From: Streptomyces sp. CB09001
GTDB lineage: Bacteria; Actinomycetota; Actinomycetes; Streptomycetales; Streptomycetaceae
Direction: 5' to 3'
NCBI RefSeq assembly: GCF_003369795.1
Contig: NZ_CP026730.1
Coordinates: 4,951,001-5,015,000, forward strand
Length of the DNA stretch: 64,000 bases
Below the pieces are notes generated by a model. It saw only the letters and a list, made by a program, of their open reading frames with translations. It was not told the DNA's origin and did not search any database. A program made the translations under genes and the position numbers. Positions 33,907 to 42,888 of this stretch are shown here, one piece after another (the first letter of the stretch is position 1; each line of letters opens with the position of its first letter).

Positions 33907-34668
33907 TCAGAGGACCTTGGACAGGAACGCCTTCGTCCGGTCGTGCTGCGGATCGGTCAGGACGTCGCGCGGGTTGCCCGACTCGACGACCACGCCGTCG
34001 TCCATGAAGACGAGGCTGTCGCCGACCTCGCGGGCGAAGCCCATCTCGTGGGTGACGACGACCATCGTCATGCCGGACTCGGCGAGGTCGCGCATGACGT
34101 CGAGGACGTCGCCCACCAGTTCGGGGTCGAGCGCCGAGGTCGGCTCGTCGAACAGCATCAGCTTCGGGTCCATCGCCAGGGCCCGCGCGATGGCCACACG
34201 CTGCTGCTGGCCGCCGGAGAGCTGCGAGGGGTAGTTGCCGGCCTTGTCGCCCAGGCCCACGCGCTCCAGAAGCCCGCGCGCGCGTTCCCTGGCCTGGCTC
34301 CTGCTCGTGCCCTTGACCTGGACCGGTGCCTCCATGACGTTCTCCACGGCCGTCATGTGCGGGAACAGGTTGAAGCGCTGGAAGACCATGCCGATGTCCC
34401 GGCGCTTGAGGGCGACCTCACTGTCCTTCAGCTCGTAGAGCTTGTCACCCTTCTGGCGGTAGCCGACCAGCTCGCCGTCGACGTACAGACGCCCGGCGTT
34501 GATCTTCTCCAGGTGGTTGATGCAGCGCAGGAACGTCGACTTGCCGGAGCCGGAGGGGCCGATGAGGCAGAACACCTCGCCCTGCTCGACCTCCAGGTCG
34601 ATGCCCTTCAGAACCTCGACGGCACCGAAGGACTTGTGGACGCCTTCTGCCCTGACCATGGCGGTCAT
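33907..34668 (-). CDS. Polar amino acid ABC transporter, ATP-binding subunit (GlnQ/GluA type)
   Basis: 253 residues; GGAGG lies six bases before the ATG. Walker A is LIGPSGSGKST, the signature is LSGGQQQRVAIARAL, Walker B is LMLFDEPTSALDPE and the switch His is in VVVTHEMGFAREV. It powers uptake by the permease and binding protein encoded upstream, the last of three genes; its ATG overlaps the permease stop (ATGA). Homology is to glutamate/glutamine-type systems. Confidence 0.92.
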   Translation of the reverse strand: MTAMVRAEGVHKSFGAVEVLKGIDLEVEQGEVFCLIGPSGSGKSTFLRCINHLEKINAGRLYVDGELVGYRQKGDKLYELKDSEVALKRRDIGMVFQRFNLFPHMTAVENVMEAPVQVKGTSRSQARERARGLLERVGLGDKAGNYPSQLSGGQQQRVAIARALAMDPKLMLFDEPTSALDPELVGDVLDVMRDLAESGMTMVVVTHEMGFAREVGDSLVFMDDGVVVESGNPRDVLTDPQHDRTKAFLSKVL

Positions 34669-35615
34669 GCCGCACCTCCGGTCGTGCTGGAGCGGTTCGA
34701 CAGGGAGAACAGGTTCGCCCTGATCTTCTGCATCGGGGTCGGCGGCAGAGTCCGGCTGGAACCGCGGGCGTAGTGCCGCTCCAGGTAGTACTGCCCGATG
34801 CTGAAGAGCGAGGTCAGCAGCAGGTACCAGGCCGCCGCAAGGAACAGCATCTCGGCCGGGGCACCGGACGTCTGGCCGATGTCCTGGGCCGCCCGGAGCA
34901 GCTCGGGATACTGCACCACCGAGACCAGCGAGGTCGTCTTCAGCATGTTGATGACCTCGTTGCCCGTCGGCGGCACGATCACGCGCATCGCCTGCGGGAC
35001 CACGATCCGGCGCAGCGTCTTGGTGTGGCTCATGCCGAGCGCGTGCGCCGCCTCGGTCTGGCCCTCGTCGACCGCGAGCAGACCGGCGCGGCAGATCTCC
35101 GCCATGTACGCCGCCTCGTTCAGACCGAGGCCGAGCAGCGCCGTCAGGAACGGCGTCATGAAGTCGGACCACTCGTCGCGGTAGAACGGGCCGAGGTTGA
35201 TGTACTCGAAGACCAGGCCCAGGTTGAACCAGACGATCAGCTGCACCAGGACCGGCGTGCCGCGGAAGAACCAGATGTAGAACCACGCGATGGACGAGGT
35301 CACCGGGTTCTTCGACAACCGCATCACGGCGAGCAGGATGCCGCCGACGATGCCGACCAGCATGGCCAGAAGCGTCAGCAGCAGCGTCTTGCCCATGCCG
35401 GACAGGATGCGGTCGTCGAAGAAGTAGTCCGGGATCGCACCCCAGTTGATCTTGCCCTGGGAGAACGCGTACACGACCGCGACCAGCAGCGCGATCGCGA
35501 CCACCGCGGAGACGTACCGCCCGTAGTGCCGGACCGGGACGGCCTTGATGGCCTCCGGCGGGGTCGGCGGGGTGCCGGCCGGGCCGCCCGCCGTCTTGTC
35601 GATGTCAACAGTCAC
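34665..35615 (-). CDS. Polar amino acid ABC transporter, permease
   Basis: 316 residues from GTG. A ~35-residue cytoplasmic start is followed by about five or six spans. The HisM-type features are FFRGTPVLVQLIVWFNLGLV and the EAA loop GQTEAAHALGMSHTKTLRRI. A single permease gene suggests a homodimeric channel. It lies 30 bases downstream of the binding-protein gene and is coupled to the ATPase gene. Confidence 0.92.
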   Translation of the reverse strand: MTVDIDKTAGGPAGTPPTPPEAIKAVPVRHYGRYVSAVVAIALLVAVVYAFSQGKINWGAIPDYFFDDRILSGMGKTLLLTLLAMLVGIVGGILLAVMRLSKNPVTSSIAWFYIWFFRGTPVLVQLIVWFNLGLVFEYINLGPFYRDEWSDFMTPFLTALLGLGLNEAAYMAEICRAGLLAVDEGQTEAAHALGMSHTKTLRRIVVPQAMRVIVPPTGNEVINMLKTTSLVSVVQYPELLRAAQDIGQTSGAPAEMLFLAAAWYLLLTSLFSIGQYYLERHYARGSSRTLPPTPMQKIRANLFSLSNRSSTTGGAA

Positions 35616-35645
35616 GGATGTTGCCTTTCAGCGCCCGCCGCGCGG

Positions 35646-36608
35646 TCACTTGCCGCCGTTGACGGCGGCCTCGGTGATGGCGCCTTCCGTGACGCCCCAC
35701 TTTTCCATGATCTTCTTGTACTCGCCGTTGGCGATCACCGCGTCCAGCGCCGCCTTGAGGGCGTCGCGCAGCTGCGTGTTGTCCTTGGCGACCGCGATGC
35801 CGTACGGCGCGGCCTCGACCTGCTCGCCGACGATCTGGAAGTCCTTGCCGCCGCCGGAGGTCTTCACCGCGTAGGCCGCGACCGGGAAGTCGGAGGAACC
35901 GGCGTCCGCACCGCCCGCGCGCAGGCGGGTCTGGGCCTGCTGGTCGTTGTCGAAGCGCTCCATGGAGATCTTCTTGCCGGCCGGGCACTTCTCGTTCTCG
36001 GCCTTGGCGAGGTCCTCGGAGACCGTGCCGCGCTGGAGCACGAGCTTCTTGCCGCACAGGTCGGACCAGGTCTTGATGCCCTGGTCGTCGCCCTTCTTGG
36101 TGTAGATCGAGACACCGGCGGTGAAGTAGTCGACGAAGTCGACACCCTGGCCGACCTTCTTGCCGGTGTCGGCGTCGATGCCCTCCTGGCGGTCCTTGGT
36201 GTCGGTCATCGCGGACATGGCGATGTCGTACCGCTTGGAGCGCAGGCCGGTGATCAGGGTGTCGAAGGTGCCGTTCTCGAACTCGAACGTCACACCGAGC
36301 TGCTTGCCCAGGGCGTCCGCGAGGTCCGGGTCGATACCGACCGTCTTGCCGGAGTCGTCCTTGAACTCGACGGGCGCGTAGGCGATGTCCGAGCCGACCT
36401 TGATGGTGCCCTTGTCGCGGATCGACTGCGGCAGCTTGTCGGCCAGCGGAGCACCGCTGGAGGACTGGTTGTCGCTGCTGCCGGAGTCGCCGTTCTCGGT
36501 CTGGTCACCGCATCCGGTGAGCAGCAGGGCGCCGGCGACCGCGATCGCACCGACCGCTGCTAGCCGGGAGTGCGCGGCGGTCGTACGACGGGTGGAGCGT
36601 GCGGTCAT
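35646..36608 (-). CDS. Polar amino acid ABC transporter, substrate-binding lipoprotein
   Basis: 320 residues; GGAGG lies seven bases before the ATG. A basic signal sequence ends in a lipobox, LLLTGC, with Cys33 as the lipidated residue, followed by a Ser/Asn/Gly linker. The family 3 solute-binding fold is evident (GTIKVGSDIAYAPVEFKDDS; DPDLADALGKQLGV; ERFDNDQQAQTRLRAGGADA). The ligand is probably a polar amino acid or derivative. It heads the operon, with a long upstream region. Confidence 0.92.
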   Translation of the reverse strand: MTARSTRRTTAAHSRLAAVGAIAVAGALLLTGCGDQTENGDSGSSDNQSSSGAPLADKLPQSIRDKGTIKVGSDIAYAPVEFKDDSGKTVGIDPDLADALGKQLGVTFEFENGTFDTLITGLRSKRYDIAMSAMTDTKDRQEGIDADTGKKVGQGVDFVDYFTAGVSIYTKKGDDQGIKTWSDLCGKKLVLQRGTVSEDLAKAENEKCPAGKKISMERFDNDQQAQTRLRAGGADAGSSDFPVAAYAVKTSGGGKDFQIVGEQVEAAPYGIAVAKDNTQLRDALKAALDAVIANGEYKKIMEKWGVTEGAITEAAVNGGK

Positions 36609-37246
36609 GGTGGTTCCTCCGGCGGATGAGGGAGTAGCCGATGGGGACGGTGGAGTTCCGGTGGGACGGACGCCGGCCGGGGGCCGGACGGCGCCGCGGG
36701 TCGTCGCGAGCACACACCTTCGAGTGCCGCGACCTCGTGCGATTACGGCATCTTGCCATTCGGACTCGGCCATTCAGGGGGGACGCCATGTCAAAATCGG
36801 ATAACGGGTCACCCCCCGAACCGCACCAGGTCGGTACATCACGACCGAACCTTTGCGGGAATCTGCCCTTCCGGCCGCAAGATCTGCGGAATTTCTCGTT
36901 ATCCGGCCATGGATCGCGGGTGAGCAGGGCTGTTGAAGATGCCGTTTGCGGGTCTGTCAAGGGGTCCGGAGAGGTTGTCCGGAACCCCGGCTATGAGCCA
37001 TGTCACCGACATGCGGCGTTCGGGGTCCGGCATGTGAGCTTGCGCTTATCGGACTCGTCGCGGGGGCCGTCCGTCGGGTAAGAAGGTTCTTTACACCCCT
37101 CATCAGGGGCTCAGGGCGCGTGTGCGGCGCGCCCGTCGCGCAGGGTGCTCGTGGCCCAGACAGTCATCTCCCTGTGCGGTGCCCGCCCATTCCTCACCAG
37201 GAGTGGACAAACCCTCAAACCATGAACTCTTAAGGGGTAAGACAAA
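36609..37246. other. Long intergenic region between the importer and malic enzyme genes
   Basis: About 640 bases between divergent genes, lower in GC than flanking coding DNA. A 9-base inverted repeat, cggataacg (36798-36806) and cgttatccg (36897-36905), lies 190-300 bases upstream of the binding-protein gene. A small cccctcatcagggg hairpin lies at about 37096-37109. Open frames here have non-coding composition. It probably holds both promoters. Confidence 0.5.
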
Positions 37247-38476
<1,230 letters not shown>

Positions 38477-38514
38477 CGGTGTGACGCCTGCGGTGTGATC
38501 CCCGCGGTGCGGTG

Positions 38515-38552
38515 AGCGGCCTCGTCCTTGGTGGGCGGGGCCGCTTGTTTTT
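38515..38552 (+). terminator. Intrinsic terminator of the malic enzyme gene
   Basis: A 13-base stem (38515-38527 with 38533-38545, two G-T pairs) is followed by tgttttt, 39 bases past the stop. Confidence 0.85.
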
Positions 38553-38557
38553 GGTGC

Positions 38558-38594
38558 GGGTGCGGGTGCGGGGTGGGGGGGAGGGGATGGGGGG
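38558..38594 (+). repeat. G-run tract with gggtgc repeats
   Basis: Repeated G3-G7 runs with short spacers: gggtgc units, then ggggtggggggg, gagggg, atgggggg. It can form a G-quadruplex on the plus strand. It uses the same hexamer as the tract at 14330. No gene is seen between 38477 and 38747. Confidence 0.7.
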
Positions 38595-38747
38595 CGCTGA
38601 CCGGCGCTGGGCGGGTGCCGCTGCGCCCACCCGTGCCGCCCCAGCGGCACGACTGCCCGCAGCTGGGGGGAGGGGGGCTGGCAAGAGGGGGTGTGTCACA
38701 CGGGGCTGTGGTTCCGGTTGGGCGGTGGGGAACCTATCGTCAAGGTC

Positions 38748-39713
38748 ATGTTCGCTGTCTACGCCGCCCGAATCGACCGCGACCAGCCGTTGGCCGGCCT
38801 GGAGTCGGGAGAGCTTCCGGCTCCCGAGGCCCGGCCGGGCTGGAGTGTCGTCGATGTCAGGGCCGCCTCCCTCAACCACCACGACCTGTGGTCCCTGCGC
38901 GGCGTCGGCCTCCCCGAGGACCGGCTGCCGATGATCCTCGGCTGCGACGCCGCCGGGATCGACGCGGACGGCAACGAGGTCGTCCTGCACTCCGTGATCG
39001 GCCAGACCGGCCACGGGGTCGGCCCCAAGGAGCCCCGCTCGATCCTCACCGAGCGCTACCCGGGGACCTTCGCCGAGCAGGTCGCCGTGCCGACCTGGAA
39101 CATCCTGCCCAAGCCCAAGGAGCTCTCCTTCGAGGAGGCCGCCTGTCTGCCCACCGCCTGGCTGACGGCGTACCGGATGCTGTTCACCAACGCCGGGGTG
39201 CGTCCCGGTGACTCGGTGCTGGTGCAGGGCGCCGGCGGCGGGGTCGCCACGGCCGCGATCGTGCTCGGCAAGGCGGCGGGTCTGCGGGTCTTCGCCACCA
39301 GCCGGGACGAGGCCAAGCGCAAGCGGGCGCTGGAGCTCGGGGCGGTGGAGGCCGTCGAGACCGGTGCGCGGCTGCCGCAGCGGGTCGACGCCGTGATCGA
39401 GACCGTGGGCGCCGCCACCTGGTCGCACTCCATCAAGTCACTGCGGCCCGGCGGCACGCTGGTCATCTCCGGCGCCACCAGCGGTGACCGGCCCTCCCAC
39501 GCCGAACTGACCCGGATCTTCTTCCTCGAGCTCAAGGTCGTCGGCTCCACGATGGGCTCCAAGGACGAGCTGGAGGACCTGCTGTCCTTCTGTGCCGCGA
39601 CCGGTGTGCGCCCCGTCATCGACGAGGTGCTCCCGATGGACCAGGCCCGTACGGGGTTCGAGCGGATGGCTTCCGGCGGGCAGTTCGGCAAGATCGTGCT
39701 CCGCAACTCCTGA
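38748..39713 (+). CDS. Zinc-type alcohol dehydrogenase / quinone oxidoreductase family (MDR)
   Basis: 321 residues from the ATG at 38748. The GroES-like N-terminal part has VDVRAASLNHHDLWSLRGVG and ILGCDAAG, and the nucleotide-binding part has GDSVLVQGAGGGVATAAIVL and RVFATSRDEAKRKRALELGA. Catalytic zinc ligands of true alcohol dehydrogenases are not evident, so a reductase acting on enones or quinones is likely. Its substrate is unknown. The upstream region is G-rich and the gene stands alone. Confidence 0.82.
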   Translation: MFAVYAARIDRDQPLAGLESGELPAPEARPGWSVVDVRAASLNHHDLWSLRGVGLPEDRLPMILGCDAAGIDADGNEVVLHSVIGQTGHGVGPKEPRSILTERYPGTFAEQVAVPTWNILPKPKELSFEEAACLPTAWLTAYRMLFTNAGVRPGDSVLVQGAGGGVATAAIVLGKAAGLRVFATSRDEAKRKRALELGAVEAVETGARLPQRVDAVIETVGAATWSHSIKSLRPGGTLVISGATSGDRPSHAELTRIFFLELKVVGSTMGSKDELEDLLSFCAATGVRPVIDEVLPMDQARTGFERMASGGQFGKIVLRNS

Positions 39714-39793
39714 CGCGTTCCCCCACATACGGCGGGTCCGGTTCTCCGGGCCCGCCGTTCGCGTACCTCGGAGAATCACCGCCCCCGCCGTAC

Positions 39794-39836
39794 GTCAACC
39801 GGGGTTGACATGCGAGGCATGTCAACCTAGGTTGAC
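39794..39836 (+). promoter_or_regulatory. Promoter overlapped by three palindromes, leaderless start
   Basis: TTGACA (39805-39810) and TAGGTT (39828-39833), 17 bases apart, place the transcription start at about 39840, the A of the ATG. Two copies of GTCAACC-N2-GGTTGAC (39794-39809, 39821-39836) flank a third dyad with 9-base arms ttgacatgc/gcatgtcaa (39805-39813, 39817-39825). The operator covers both promoter elements, so the bound factor should be a repressor. Confidence 0.75.
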
Positions 39837-39839
39837 TGT

Positions 39840-40049
39840 ATGAGTGAAGCAACGGATCTCGCCACGCGTGCGGGTGACCGCGACCCCCGGGTCGGGCTGC
39901 GAGCCGTCGCCGCCCTGCGCAAGCTGGTGGAGCAGCTGGAGGCCGTACAGGTGCGCAGCGCGCGGCAGCAGGGGTGGTCGTGGCAGGAGGTCGCCACGGA
40001 GCTCGGGGTCAGCAGGCAGGCCGTGCACAAGAAGTACGGGAGGCATTGA
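39840..40049 (+). CDS. Small helix-turn-helix protein
   Basis: 69 residues, starting at the predicted transcription start (leaderless). The N-terminus is a helix with a charged heptad-like pattern (LRAVAALRKLVEQLEAVQVR), then a C-terminal helix-turn-helix (GWSWQEVATELGVSRQAVHKKY). It overlaps the next gene by one base (TGATG). Candidate ligand of the palindromic operator just upstream. It resembles small DNA-binding partners found beside Clp-N proteins in actinobacteria. Confidence 0.8.
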   Translation: MSEATDLATRAGDRDPRVGLRAVAALRKLVEQLEAVQVRSARQQGWSWQEVATELGVSRQAVHKKYGRH

Positions 40050-40615
40050 TGTTCGAGCGATTCACGAAGGATGCCCGGGCGGTCGTGCAGGGGGCGGTCG
40101 AACACGCCGAGCGGGCGCGGGCGGAGACCGTGGAGCCCGAGCACCTGCTGCTCGCGCTGCTGGACCGGGAGGGCAGCCGCGCCTCCTTCGCGCTGGCGGC
40201 GCTCGGCGTCGGCGAGCACCGGGACGCGGTCCGCCAGGCACTGCGGGAGGCCCGGCGCCGTGCCGGTCTGTCGCAGTCCGAGACGGAGGCCCTCGCCGGG
40301 CTGGGGATCGATGTCATGGAGATCGTCGCCCGGGTGGAGGAGGCGCATGGCGTCGGGGCGATGTCCGCCGACGAACGGACGGGCAGGCGCCGGTGGTCCG
40401 GCCACCGGAGCTTCGGCCGGGGCGCCAAGGAGGTCCTGGAGAAGGCGCTGCGGGTCGCCGTAGCCCGGCACGACCGGCACATCGGGGACGAGCATCTGCT
40501 CCTCGCCCTGGCTCTGCGCCCCGGTGTACCCGCCGAGGTGCTCGCCGATCACGGAGTGACCCACGCGTCGCTGACCAGGGTGCTGGGTGGCGGGGCCGGA
40601 GAGGCCTGCGCCTGA
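40049..40615 (+). CDS. Clp N-terminal-domain protein without ATPase (ClpC-N-like adaptor)
   Basis: 188 residues. Two Clp-N half repeats are seen: MFERFTKDARAVVQGAVEHA with EPEHLLLALLDREGSRASFA, and GRGAKEVLEKALRVAVARHD with IGDEHLLLALALRPGVPAEV. There is no AAA+ domain, and the protein is complete at this length. Clp-N domains bind substrates, adaptors or phospho-Arg, so this could act as an adaptor or decoy for ClpC. It is translationally coupled to the small HTH protein, which may sense or control this function. Confidence 0.85.
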   Translation: MFERFTKDARAVVQGAVEHAERARAETVEPEHLLLALLDREGSRASFALAALGVGEHRDAVRQALREARRRAGLSQSETEALAGLGIDVMEIVARVEEAHGVGAMSADERTGRRRWSGHRSFGRGAKEVLEKALRVAVARHDRHIGDEHLLLALALRPGVPAEVLADHGVTHASLTRVLGGGAGEACA

Positions 40616-40663
40616 CCGGTGCTCCTTCCGCTGCGCTCCACCGGCGCGTGGCGCTCCACCGGC

Positions 40664-40699
40664 GCGCGGCGCCCCTGCGGGAGCAGCGGGGCGCCGCGC
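40664..40699. terminator. Bidirectional hairpin terminator
   Basis: A 12-base stem (40664-40675 with 40688-40699) with an inner tgc/gca pair, between convergent stops of the Clp-N and PadR genes. A 16-base direct repeat, gcgctccaccggcgcg-like, precedes it. Confidence 0.8.
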
Positions 40700-40716
40700 A
40701 CTGTTGTCGTACTGGC

Positions 40717-41799
40717 TCAGCCCTTCGGTGTCCGCAGGACGGCCCCGATGTGGGCCGCGGCCTCCGACAGCCGGCGGCGGGTGTCGCGCAACTGGTCGGA
40801 CGTCACTCCGTGGTCCCGGGCGGCGTCGCGGATGTCGTCCCGGAAGCGGTCGAGCAGCCGGTCCAGGTCGCGGGCCGGGTCACCGGTGGATTCCGCGGCG
40901 TCCTCGTGAGCCCAGCTCGGCGCGTATCCGGCCGGGAAGTCCTCGGGAGTGACGGAGTACTCGGGGTCCGGCGAACGGTCCGCGCGCGCCGTGGAGCTCC
41001 CGGTGTCGGTGCGCCCGAAGCCCCAGTCCTTGCCGAACTCCTTCCCGAAGTCCTTTCCGAAGTCGCCGACCTCCTTGGCCAGTTCGCTCAGGCCCTCACG
41101 CAGTCCCGTCGGCCAGTCGCCCCGCGAGAAGTGGTCCTGCACCTGCTCCTGCACGCGCTGGGCGATGCGCTGGACCTCCTCCTGCGCCTGGGCCCGGGCC
41201 CGCTCCTGGGCCTCCTTGGCCTGGCGCCGGGCCCGCTGGGCCTCGTCGCGGGCGCGGCGGCTCTCGTCCTTGGCCCGGCGGGCCTGCTCCTTCCACTCCT
41301 GCTTGACCCGCCGCATCTCCTCCTTGGCGGCCCGCCAGGCCTCCTTCTCGTCGGCTTCCCCGGCACCGGCGGCGAAGCCGCCCCCCTCGTCGTGCGCCCC
41401 GGGGGTGCCCCGGCGGGCCGCGGTGGCCGCGGCCCGCATCTCCCGCCGCAGATCGCCGGCCGCGCCCCGTACGTCGGCCCGGATCTCGGCGGCCAGCTCG
41501 GCGACCGACTCGCGGATCTCCAGCTCCAGGTCGGCCAGCTCACCGCTGCGGTCGGCCAGCTCGGCGCGACCGGCGTCCGTGATGGCGTACACCTTGCGGC
41601 CGCCCTCGGTGGTGTGGGTGACCAGGCCCTCCGCCTCCAGCTTGGCCAGGCGCGGGTACACCGTGCCCGCGGACGGGGCGTACAGGCCCTGGAAGCGCTC
41701 CTCGAGGAGCCGGATCACCTCGTAACCGTGGCGCGGGGCCTCGTCCAGGAGCTTGAGGAGGTAGAGGCGGAGGCGGCCGTGGGCGAAGACGGGGGGCAT
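40717..41799 (-). CDS. PadR-family regulator with long coiled-coil extension
   Basis: 360 residues, about twice the usual PadR length. Residues about 1-85 are the winged helix (LRLYLLKLLDEAPRHGYEVI, APSAGTVYPRLAKLEAEGLV). A segment of about 90-260 residues is almost all charged helix (EAWRAAKEEMRRVKQEWKEQ and similar), including FGKDFGKEFGKDWGFG repeats near 275, and the C-terminus (about 320-360) is another short helical region. It starts 1 base after the DUF4097 stop (TGACATG), so both form an operon. A cytoplasmic coiled coil of this size suggests oligomerisation or partner binding. Confidence 0.87.
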   Translation of the reverse strand: MPPVFAHGRLRLYLLKLLDEAPRHGYEVIRLLEERFQGLYAPSAGTVYPRLAKLEAEGLVTHTTEGGRKVYAITDAGRAELADRSGELADLELEIRESVAELAAEIRADVRGAAGDLRREMRAAATAARRGTPGAHDEGGGFAAGAGEADEKEAWRAAKEEMRRVKQEWKEQARRAKDESRRARDEAQRARRQAKEAQERARAQAQEEVQRIAQRVQEQVQDHFSRGDWPTGLREGLSELAKEVGDFGKDFGKEFGKDWGFGRTDTGSSTARADRSPDPEYSVTPEDFPAGYAPSWAHEDAAESTGDPARDLDRLLDRFRDDIRDAARDHGVTSDQLRDTRRRLSEAAAHIGAVLRTPKG

Positions 41800-41800
41800 G

Positions 41801-42781
41801 TCAGAGCACCTTCTTGTCGGTCGTGCCGTCGGAAGGGGCGTCGGTGGCGCCCTGGTCCCGGACGGAAGCGGAATTGTCCCCCGAGTCGCCGCGCGCGGTA
41901 CCCGTCGGGCCGGAATCCTCCGGCTCCCGCTCCCACGGCGTGTCCTCCGTCGCCGGACGGCGGAGCAGGGCGATCGAGCCGGAGACCGTGGTGGCCTTCA
42001 GCCGGCCGTTGCCCGCGCCGAGCCGTCCGGTGATGCGCTTGGCCCCCCACTGGCCGCCCACCCGGAGGTCCTCGAAGGCGCTGCTGACCATGCCGCTGGC
42101 CGTGTTCGCCTCGACCTGGGCGTCGGCCGGCTGGGGCAGCCGGATGGCGATCTCGCCCGAGACGCTGTTCAGGCTGATGTCGGTGGGGCCGACGGCCGGG
42201 TCCAGGTCGACGATCATCGAACCGCTGACCGAGTCGGCCCGCACGGAAGAGCCCGCCTCCACCACCGTCAGGTCGCCGGAGACGGAGTTGAAGCGCAGGT
42301 CGCCGGTGAGGGCCTGCGCCTCCACGTTCCCCGAGACGGTGTCGGCGCGGACGGGGCCCGCGAGGCTCACCAGAGTGGTGTCCCCGGACACGCCCTTGAC
42401 CTCGGCGGTTCCGTCGAGACCGGAGACCACGGCCGCGGCGCTGACCGCCCCCACCTCCACACGGGTGCCGGTCGGCACCGCCAGGGACACCACCGCACTG
42501 CGCCGCCAGCCCTTGCGGTCCAGCCACTTCAGGAAACCCTTCCAGGGCAGGTCCTCGTAGGCCACCGTGAGCACGCCGTCCCGGTGGGTCACGATCAGAG
42601 GCGGTCCCTCGATCTCGGAGACCTCCAGGCGGGCGGAACCTTCGTCCGTGCCCACCACGTTCACCGTTCCGCCGACGATGCGTACGTGCAGTCGGCTCAC
42701 GGACTCGTCGAAGGTGAGCTTCCTGGGCTCCGCGACGGACCACTCGGACATGGTGAAGACCTCCTCGACCGAACGCGCCAT
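41801..42781 (-). CDS. DUF4097 beta-helix protein (LiaG/adhesin-like)
   Basis: 326 residues from the ATG at 42781 (GGAGG seven bases upstream). A second ATG at 42751 also has GGAGG eight bases upstream and gives 316 residues; both may be used. The body is a repetitive beta structure with repeats of the type VSGDLTVVEAGSSVRADSVS and ISLNSVSGEIAIRLPQPADA. No signal peptide or membrane span is obvious. Bacillus relatives of DUF4097 sit in envelope-stress loci, and PadR pairing is common. The C-terminal 40 residues are polar. Confidence 0.82.
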   Translation of the reverse strand: MARSVEEVFTMSEWSVAEPRKLTFDESVSRLHVRIVGGTVNVVGTDEGSARLEVSEIEGPPLIVTHRDGVLTVAYEDLPWKGFLKWLDRKGWRRSAVVSLAVPTGTRVEVGAVSAAAVVSGLDGTAEVKGVSGDTTLVSLAGPVRADTVSGNVEAQALTGDLRFNSVSGDLTVVEAGSSVRADSVSGSMIVDLDPAVGPTDISLNSVSGEIAIRLPQPADAQVEANTASGMVSSAFEDLRVGGQWGAKRITGRLGAGNGRLKATTVSGSIALLRRPATEDTPWEREPEDSGPTGTARGDSGDNSASVRDQGATDAPSDGTTDKKVL

Positions 42782-42811
42782 ATCGCGTCCTCCGCAATTC
42801 ACGATATATCG
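42779..42811 (-). promoter_or_regulatory. PadR-type operator candidate
   Basis: A perfect 10-base palindrome, cgatatatcg (42802-42811), with a related tatcgcg at about 42781-42787, immediately upstream of the first start codon. AT-rich dyads of this type stand out in the GC-rich background and suit autorepression by the PadR protein. Confidence 0.55.
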
Positions 42812-42888
42812 CGGACACGGAAAGTCAAGACACCCGTTCTGGTGATCAATGATCGGCCGGGCGTGCCGATGTGTCCTAGCTTGTCAAT

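Noticed and set aside
36788..37081. Plus-strand ORF in the importer/malic enzyme gap
   Set aside because: Low GC3, no ribosome site and no domain; the region behaves as promoter DNA.
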